A DNA stretch of 35,905 bases from Lentisphaerota bacterium (lineage in GTDB: Bacteria > Verrucomicrobiota > Kiritimatiellia > RFP12 > JAAYLN01). Shown piece after piece: positions 31,445-35,905 of the stretch. Position numbers and translations under genes: made by a program. The DNA lies in contig JAAYZJ010000318.1 of the NCBI GenBank assembly GCA_012514915.1, positions 1 to 35,905 of the forward strand. The letters run 5' to 3'. The notes under the pieces were generated by a model, which saw only the letters and a list, made by a program, of their open reading frames with translations, had not been told where the DNA came from and searched no databases. The first letter of the stretch is position 1; each line of letters begins with the position of its first letter.

Positions 31445-32443
31445 AGGGGGCTTGATGCCCTCAGTGATCTCGACCAACTGCGGCTCGCGTCCCCACCAGT
31501 CGTCCAGGATGCGGCGGTAGTCGTCGGGATGCCGACTCGTGCGGATTTGGCGCCAGAGGAACGGGCCATCGACAAACCGCGCATGCAGGTAGCTCCAGAG
31601 CTCCTTGAGCCGGCCGAGGAGCGGGGCCGGGCCGGACAGCTCGTGCGCCGACTGATCGCCGAAGTCGTCGAGAAAGGCGCGCAGCCGCTCGATGGCGACG
31701 GGGCGGGGATCGCCGCGGATCCGGCCGGGCAGAAAGGGATCGGCGATGATCCCACGCCCGATCATCCAGCCCGACACGGCGGGAAAGCGGCGCCGCAGCT
31801 CGGCCAGATCGGCGGCGGTCCGGATGTCGCCATTGTAGCAGACCGGGTGTCGGCAGGCCTGCAGCGCTGCGGCAAAACCGTCGAGGTCGACATGCCCCTC
31901 GTAGCGCTGCCGCGCCGTCCGCGCGTGAATGGTCACCTCGCGCAACGGATAGCCATTCAGCAGGTCCATGCGTTCCAGCAGCAGGCCGGAGCTCTCGATC
32001 CCCAGCCGGACTTTAATCGAGAACCCACCGGGCATCAGCGCGCATCCCGTGTCCAGCATGCGCCGCAGCGCATCGGCATCGCGCAGCAGGCCGGCGCCGC
32101 GCCCCTTCTTGACGATCATCGGCCAGGGACAGCCGGCGTTGAGGTCGCAGCGGGCATAGCCCAGCCCCCGGATGGCCAGCAGCAGCGTCCGGAGTTCGGT
32201 GGACGACTTGCCGATGACCTGCGGCACCAGCGCCAGTGCCTGGTTGCGGGCCGGCTCGATGTCCGTCAAATGGGTTGCCTTGATGCGCACGCCGGCGACG
32301 GTGGTGAGAAACGGGGAGACGGCGCCGTCCAGATGTCCGAAATGGCGGGTAAGACATTGGCGGAAGGTGAGGCCGGTGACACCCCGCAGGGGTGCCAGCC
32401 ACAGGGTCTGCGGGCTCGGCGGCATGGAGACGGGCCTGGTCAC
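31430..32443 (-). CDS. dus: tRNA-dihydrouridine synthase
   Basis: This 337-residue FMN enzyme reduces uridine to dihydrouridine in tRNA. It shows APLRGVTGLTFR at the N-terminus (residues 17-28) and LNAGCPWPMIVKKGRGAGLL with the catalytic cysteine. IKVRLG, VTIHARTARQRYEGHVDLDG and GWMIGRGIIADPFL complete the pattern. The arrangement resembles the DusC branch, but the subfamily is not certain. Translation starts at GTG 32443, overlapping the ftsZ stop (GTGA), so it is the last gene of the division cluster. Its final residues and stop codon are encoded by a hairpin repeat, so the C-terminus may have been altered by repeat insertion. Confidence 0.93.
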   Translation of the reverse strand: MTRPVSMPPSPQTLWLAPLRGVTGLTFRQCLTRHFGHLDGAVSPFLTTVAGVRIKATHLTDIEPARNQALALVPQVIGKSSTELRTLLLAIRGLGYARCDLNAGCPWPMIVKKGRGAGLLRDADALRRMLDTGCALMPGGFSIKVRLGIESSGLLLERMDLLNGYPLREVTIHARTARQRYEGHVDLDGFAAALQACRHPVCYNGDIRTAADLAELRRRFPAVSGWMIGRGIIADPFLPGRIRGDPRPVAIERLRAFLDDFGDQSAHELSGPAPLLGRLKELWSYLHARFVDGPFLWRQIRTSRHPDDYRRILDDWWGREPQLVEITEGIKPPGTSA

Positions 32444-33606
32444 CGATCCAGCACGATCCCCAGGCGGAGATAGGTGGGGCGGTCGAGATCCTCGCCGTTG
32501 ATCAGCGTCGCCTCGACATCCTTGAAGCGTCCGCGTCCCTGCAGGCGGCCGCCGGTTCTGCCGCGCGGGCGGCGCGCGGCAGGCCGCAGATCGCCGGCGA
32601 GGCTTCCCCCCGCCGCGTCGAACGTCTCCTCCGCCGCCGGCTCCGGCAGGCGCGCCCCCGGCTGCCGCGGCCCGTCGAACAGCAGCGCGACGAGGTGGAT
32701 GGAGCCGGCATAACGCTCGTCAAGCACGGTTCCCATGCGCCATTCGCATCCCCGCGCCAAGGCGGCCTGCATGTGCTTGGAAATCTCCGACAGCTCGGCG
32801 AGGCGCAGGTCGCCGCCGGCCAGCACGCCCAGGGTGATGGCCTGCACCTCCTGCAACGGTGGCGCCTTCCCGAGCAGCGGACTGCGGCACAGCCGGGCGA
32901 CGGCCTCCGTGGCGCGCGCGGCGCCGGCGGCGGAGGCCACGGCCAGGCGGCACCGCCCCCTCCCCTGCGCCAGCACGGCCAGCAGCGACTCGGCATCCAG
33001 CGCAATGAACCCGGGCGTCGTGACCAGCCGCCAGAAGAGGGTGAGCGCCGCGCTGAAAACCGCTTCGGCCTGCGGCATGGCGTCCGCCAGCGTCTCGTGG
33101 GCGCCGGCGACGGCGTAAAGCTGATCCAGCGGGAGGACCACGAGGCCGTCGCTGGCCTCTTCGATCAGCGGCAGCGCCCGCTCCGCCTGCGTCAGGCGCT
33201 CGCGCCCCTCGAAGGCGAAGGGGAGGGTTGCCAGGCAGAGGGTATGGGCGCCGGCATTGCGCAGGGTGTTCAGAACCAGGGGGGTGGCGCCATTGCCGAC
33301 CCCGCCGCCGAGGGCCGTCACGACGACGGCCAGCCGCACGCCGGCCAGGGCCGCGGCGACCGCCTCGGCATCGTCCTGGGCCGCCGACCGTCCCTTGACC
33401 GGATCCCCGCCCGTTCCGTGCCCGTCGAACCGCTTGGCCCCGAGAATCATGCAGCGCATGTTGCCGATGCCGCGGGTGGCGACGGCGTCGCTGTCAAACC
33501 CGATGGCCGCCAGTTCGCCGTCGAAGGTCCGCACGGCCGCCGAAGCCAGGCGGCAGCCGCCGCCGCCGACCCCGACAAGCATCATCGAAACGATTGCGTC
33601 GTTCAT
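32440..33606 (-). CDS. ftsZ: Divergent FtsZ (tubulin-like division protein) with altered GTPase residues
   Basis: This 388-residue protein lies directly after ftsA (ATGA overlap), where ftsZ is expected. FtsZ order is clear: VGVGGGGCRL (11-20), GTGGDPVKGRSAA, ALGGGVGNGATP, PFAFEGRERL, SPLLG and LDERYAGSIHLVAL. Key positions depart from the family. The tubulin signature GGGTGTG is GGGVGNG (100-106). The asparagine of IPNDKLL is leucine in LPLDQLY. The T7 loop NVDFAD is ALDAES (202-207), losing the asparagine and the last aspartate. After a basic linker the tail LDRPTYLR (374-381) matches the FtsA/ZipA-binding C-terminal peptide. GTP hydrolysis may be weak or absent, yet the tail and context argue for a working division role. 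Confidence 0.85.
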   Translation of the reverse strand: MNDAIVSMMLVGVGGGGCRLASAAVRTFDGELAAIGFDSDAVATRGIGNMRCMILGAKRFDGHGTGGDPVKGRSAAQDDAEAVAAALAGVRLAVVVTALGGGVGNGATPLVLNTLRNAGAHTLCLATLPFAFEGRERLTQAERALPLIEEASDGLVVLPLDQLYAVAGAHETLADAMPQAEAVFSAALTLFWRLVTTPGFIALDAESLLAVLAQGRGRCRLAVASAAGAARATEAVARLCRSPLLGKAPPLQEVQAITLGVLAGGDLRLAELSEISKHMQAALARGCEWRMGTVLDERYAGSIHLVALLFDGPRQPGARLPEPAAEETFDAAGGSLAGDLRPAARRPRGRTGGRLQGRGRFKDVEATLINGEDLDRPTYLRLGIVLDR

Positions 33607-34805
33607 CGCCTGAAAAACCCCTGGATAAATTCCTTGAAGGGACGGATGATCCCCGTTTCCTGATAAGTCTTGAAGCCGTAGAGGACCAGGCCGGCGACGG
33701 TCGCGTAGGCGGCGGGATTCTCGACGGCATCGAGACCCGACACGTTGCAGGGCTCGCCGATCTGGCAGGGGACGCCGAAGATCGCACGCCCCAGTTCCGT
33801 CAGTCCGGGCATGGCCGCTCCCCCGCCGGTGAAGACCACGCCCGCGCCCAGCTTGGACAGCGCGCCGGCCTCCAGCAGGGCGCTCCGCACCAGGCGCAGG
33901 GTCTCCGCCAGGCGGGCGTTGATCACGACATGAAACGCCTTCAGGCTGATGCTGCGCTCCTGGAAACCCAGATCCTGCGGAATGGCCAGCCGCTTCAGTC
34001 CGGTCGCGGCGCCGACCAGCGCGTGGCCGTCCGACCGCTTGAGCTCCTCGGCGCGGGCCGTCGGCAGGTTGAAGGCCTGCGTAAGATCGTTGGTGACATG
34101 GTCGCCGCCCACTCCGAACGAGCCGGCGCAGGCGATCACGTTGTCGGCGTAGGCCAGGTAGCTGGTGGTGCCCCCGCCAAGGTCGATCACCACCACGCCC
34201 GCGCGCTTCTGCTCCGTCGTCAGCGTCGCCAGTGCGGCGCACAACCCGCTGAAGACGACATCATCGACATTGAGCTCGACCGACTGCACGACCTTGCGGA
34301 GGTTGTCGATGCGGTTGCGCAGGGCGTGGATCACCAGCATGTCGAGCGACAACTGCGCGCCATGCAGCCCCTCGGGCTTCATGATGCCCGTCTGGTCATC
34401 GAGCCCGAACGACTGGGTCACCGTGTGCATGATGTCGCGGTCGGACGGCAGGTTGACGGCCTGCGCGAGCTCGATGACCTCCTCGACATCCTCGTGCGAG
34501 ACGATCTGGTCGCGCGCGCGCACGGGAACCGATCCCCGGTTGACCTTCGACTCGATGTGCCCCCCGCTCGCGGCCAGCAGCAGCCGGCCGACATCGACCT
34601 CGCTCTCCTCGGAGGCCTGCTGCACGGCGCGCACGACACCGACCTTGGCAAGTTCGACATCGATGATTTGCCCCTTGCGGACGCCGGTTGTCTTGTACAC
34701 GCCGCGTCCGGTGATCGTCACGCGGCGCGCGTCGTCCATTTCGCCGACCAGCGCGATCGTCTGGGTCGTGCCGATTTCCAAAGCTGCAATGGGAGGTATG
34801 GCCAT
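33603..34805 (-). CDS. ftsA: Cell division protein FtsA
   Basis: FtsA is the actin-like protein that anchors FtsZ filaments to the membrane. The 400-residue length is normal. The N-terminus is ALEIGTTQTIALVGE, and the 1C subdomain follows (GVRKGQIIDVELA, LLLAASGGHIES). The ATP site has VVIDLGGGTTSYLAY and the second phosphate/adenosine region VVFTGGGAAMPGLTEL. The C-terminus GIIRPFKEFIQGFFRR is an amphipathic membrane-targeting helix. It lies 21 bases after ftsQ and overlaps ftsZ. In contrast with the diverged FtsZ, FtsA looks conventional. Confidence 0.95.
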   Translation of the reverse strand: MAIPPIAALEIGTTQTIALVGEMDDARRVTITGRGVYKTTGVRKGQIIDVELAKVGVVRAVQQASEESEVDVGRLLLAASGGHIESKVNRGSVPVRARDQIVSHEDVEEVIELAQAVNLPSDRDIMHTVTQSFGLDDQTGIMKPEGLHGAQLSLDMLVIHALRNRIDNLRKVVQSVELNVDDVVFSGLCAALATLTTEQKRAGVVVIDLGGGTTSYLAYADNVIACAGSFGVGGDHVTNDLTQAFNLPTARAEELKRSDGHALVGAATGLKRLAIPQDLGFQERSISLKAFHVVINARLAETLRLVRSALLEAGALSKLGAGVVFTGGGAAMPGLTELGRAIFGVPCQIGEPCNVSGLDAVENPAAYATVAGLVLYGFKTYQETGIIRPFKEFIQGFFRR

Positions 34806-34826
34806 AGCGTGTGCACGTCCTCTCGC

Positions 34827-35663
34827 TCAGCGCGCATAGGCGCGCCCTTGAATCGTTGCGTCCCAGCTTGCCCGGCCCTGGCCGCGCTCGGAGTTCATCG
34901 CGGTGGCGAGGCCCTTCAACTGGGCCAGCAGAAAGCGCTGGGAGCGCGCATCGTGCTCCCCGAGATGCTTCCAGGCGAGCTTGACCCGCCGCTGATCCGA
35001 CATCGTGCAGATCAGGTAATCCTCGCGAGAGACATCGACATCGACGATCGGCAGCGGCAGCGGGTTGTTCTTCAGCACCTCGAAGAGTTCCAGGGCGGCC
35101 AGCGCCAGCCCGTCGACCCGCGCCCCCGGCACGACGAGTCCGTCGCGGTAGCCCGAGATGCAGGGGAGGGATTCCATGCCGAGGTACCGGACAAAAATCG
35201 TGCCGTCCGCGTCGACGGCAAACGGACGCCGCGCCAACCGCCCCAGCGGTTCCCGCTCGATCACGCGCACCGTAATCCGGTCGGGGAGCCGGCGGGTGAT
35301 GGACAGCGACCGGATCGTGGCGGCGTCGCGCAGGAAATCCTGCTGTCGCCGGCCGATGTCGACCTCGAACAGCGGCATCCCCTCCTGCAGCTTGAGGTAC
35401 TCGCAGACCAGCTCGCGCGTGATCGTGTCGCCGGCCTGCACGTCGATGTGCCGCAGCACGAACTGCCCACTGTGCATCAGGTAGTAGTTCACCCCGCCGA
35501 CGACGCCGGCGAGCAGGAACACGGCCAGGGCCGTGGCGGCCAGTCCAAGCATCAGCCGCCGCTGGGCGTTGCTCCAGACGGCCCGGCCGGCGCTGCGCAC
35601 CCGCAGGCGCCGCAGCAGACCACCCGGTCGCCGGTTCGGTTTTCGGCCAGCCGCCTTCGCCAT
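34827..35663 (-). CDS. ftsQ: Cell division protein FtsQ/DivIB
   Basis: FtsQ is a single-pass membrane protein of the divisome. The 278 residues comprise a basic cytoplasmic N-terminus (1-36), one helix (about 38-58, MLGLAATALAVFLLAGVVGG) and a POTRA domain beginning FVLRHIDVQAGDTITRELVCEYL. The beta domain follows, with LPDRITVRVIEREPLGRL and DADGTIFVRYL. The family is weakly conserved, so position between ddl and ftsA is important support. It starts six bases after the ddl stop. Confidence 0.9.
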   Translation of the reverse strand: MAKAAGRKPNRRPGGLLRRLRVRSAGRAVWSNAQRRLMLGLAATALAVFLLAGVVGGVNYYLMHSGQFVLRHIDVQAGDTITRELVCEYLKLQEGMPLFEVDIGRRQQDFLRDAATIRSLSITRRLPDRITVRVIEREPLGRLARRPFAVDADGTIFVRYLGMESLPCISGYRDGLVVPGARVDGLALAALELFEVLKNNPLPLPIVDVDVSREDYLICTMSDQRRVKLAWKHLGEHDARSQRFLLAQLKGLATAMNSERGQGRASWDATIQGRAYAR

Positions 35664-35669
35664 GGTCCG

Positions 35670-35905
35670 TCACGCCTCCCCGCCGGGCGCGTCGCAGGCC
35701 GCCCGCTCGATGATCCGCGCGCACAGGTCGCCAAAGCCCATGCCGGCCCGGGCCGCCGCCTTGGGCAGCAGGCTGGTCGCGGTGAACCCCGGGAGCGAGT
35801 TCAACTCCAGCACGAAGCATTCGCCCGAGTCCATCACCCGGAAATCGACGCGGCCCATGCCGCGGGCGCCCAACGCCTCGACGGTCGCGCGCGCCAGCGC
35901 CTGGC
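35670..35905 (-). CDS. ddl: D-alanine-D-alanine ligase, C-terminal end (cut by window)
   Basis: Only the last 78 residues of the ATP-grasp ligase that makes D-Ala-D-Ala for peptidoglycan are present; the start lies beyond 35905. The visible part contains GARGMGRVDFRV, then VLELNSLPGFTATSLLPKAA, with the Mg-binding Glu and Asn of the LELN motif. This matches the family C-terminus. It is the upstream gene of ftsQ, giving the classic ddl-ftsQ-ftsA-ftsZ order. Confidence 0.95.
   Translation of the reverse strand, partial: QALARATVEALGARGMGRVDFRVMDSGECFVLELNSLPGFTATSLLPKAAARAGMGFGDLCARIIERAACDAPGGEA

Overview
The window is GC-rich and densely coded bacterial chromosome, with 29 supported protein genes (two cut by the window ends). 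I see no rRNA, tRNA, CRISPR array or insertion sequence. The longest gene-free stretches are about 220 bases (2202-2419), 200 (31230-31429), 190 (19277-19467) and 180 (3416-3594). The gene mix points to a Gram-negative member of the Planctomycetes-Verrucomicrobia-Chlamydiae group, perhaps Kiritimatiellota, Lentisphaerota or a relative. It includes a DUF4838 glycosidase-like protein, a ceramidase-like hydrolase in a sugar operon, a LpxL-type acyltransferase, ExbB/ExbD, and a ddl-ftsQ-ftsA-ftsZ cluster. The phylum is inferred from gene content only.

Layout. Positions 1-1046 hold the end of uxaC. A 6-phosphogluconolactonase-like gene follows on the minus strand (1140-2201), divergent from nrnA (2420-3415). 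nrnA is followed by a clear intrinsic terminator. A consensus promoter then starts a plus-strand operon of overlapping genes: a DUF7309/DUF6930-like protein, pdxJ, nnrD and a beta-hydroxyacid dehydrogenase-like oxidoreductase (3595-7919). Convergent to it is a minus-strand operon (14909 down to 7931): nagA, a ceramidase-like hydrolase, an FGGY kinase, a membrane flippase-like/beta-propeller fusion and a homocysteine S-methyltransferase-like gene. Upstream is another minus-strand set: guaA, mutM and a large putative glycoside hydrolase (19276 down to 14989).

On the plus strand from 19468 come the DUF4838 protein, an FmdB zinc ribbon, a secreted unknown, argH, and a tightly overlapping exbB-exbD-TPR-VWA module followed by a lipid A-type acyltransferase (to 31229). 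The window ends with the minus-strand division cluster ddl-ftsQ-ftsA-ftsZ-dus (35905 down to 31430).

Most notable points. (1) GuaA has lost about 100 residues of its glutaminase domain, including the whole catalytic triad, while its synthetase half looks intact. (2) The ftsZ in the division cluster is strongly diverged at nucleotide-binding and GTPase residues but keeps an FtsA-binding-type tail. (3) In the ExbB/ExbD module the partner protein has a TonB-type S-x3-H membrane helix but a von Willebrand A domain instead of a TonB C-terminus. (4) Several genes have sigma-70-like promoters ending 6-7 bases before the start codon, which predicts leaderless mRNAs. (5) Palindromic intergenic repeats sit at gene ends, and one supplies the stop codon of dus.
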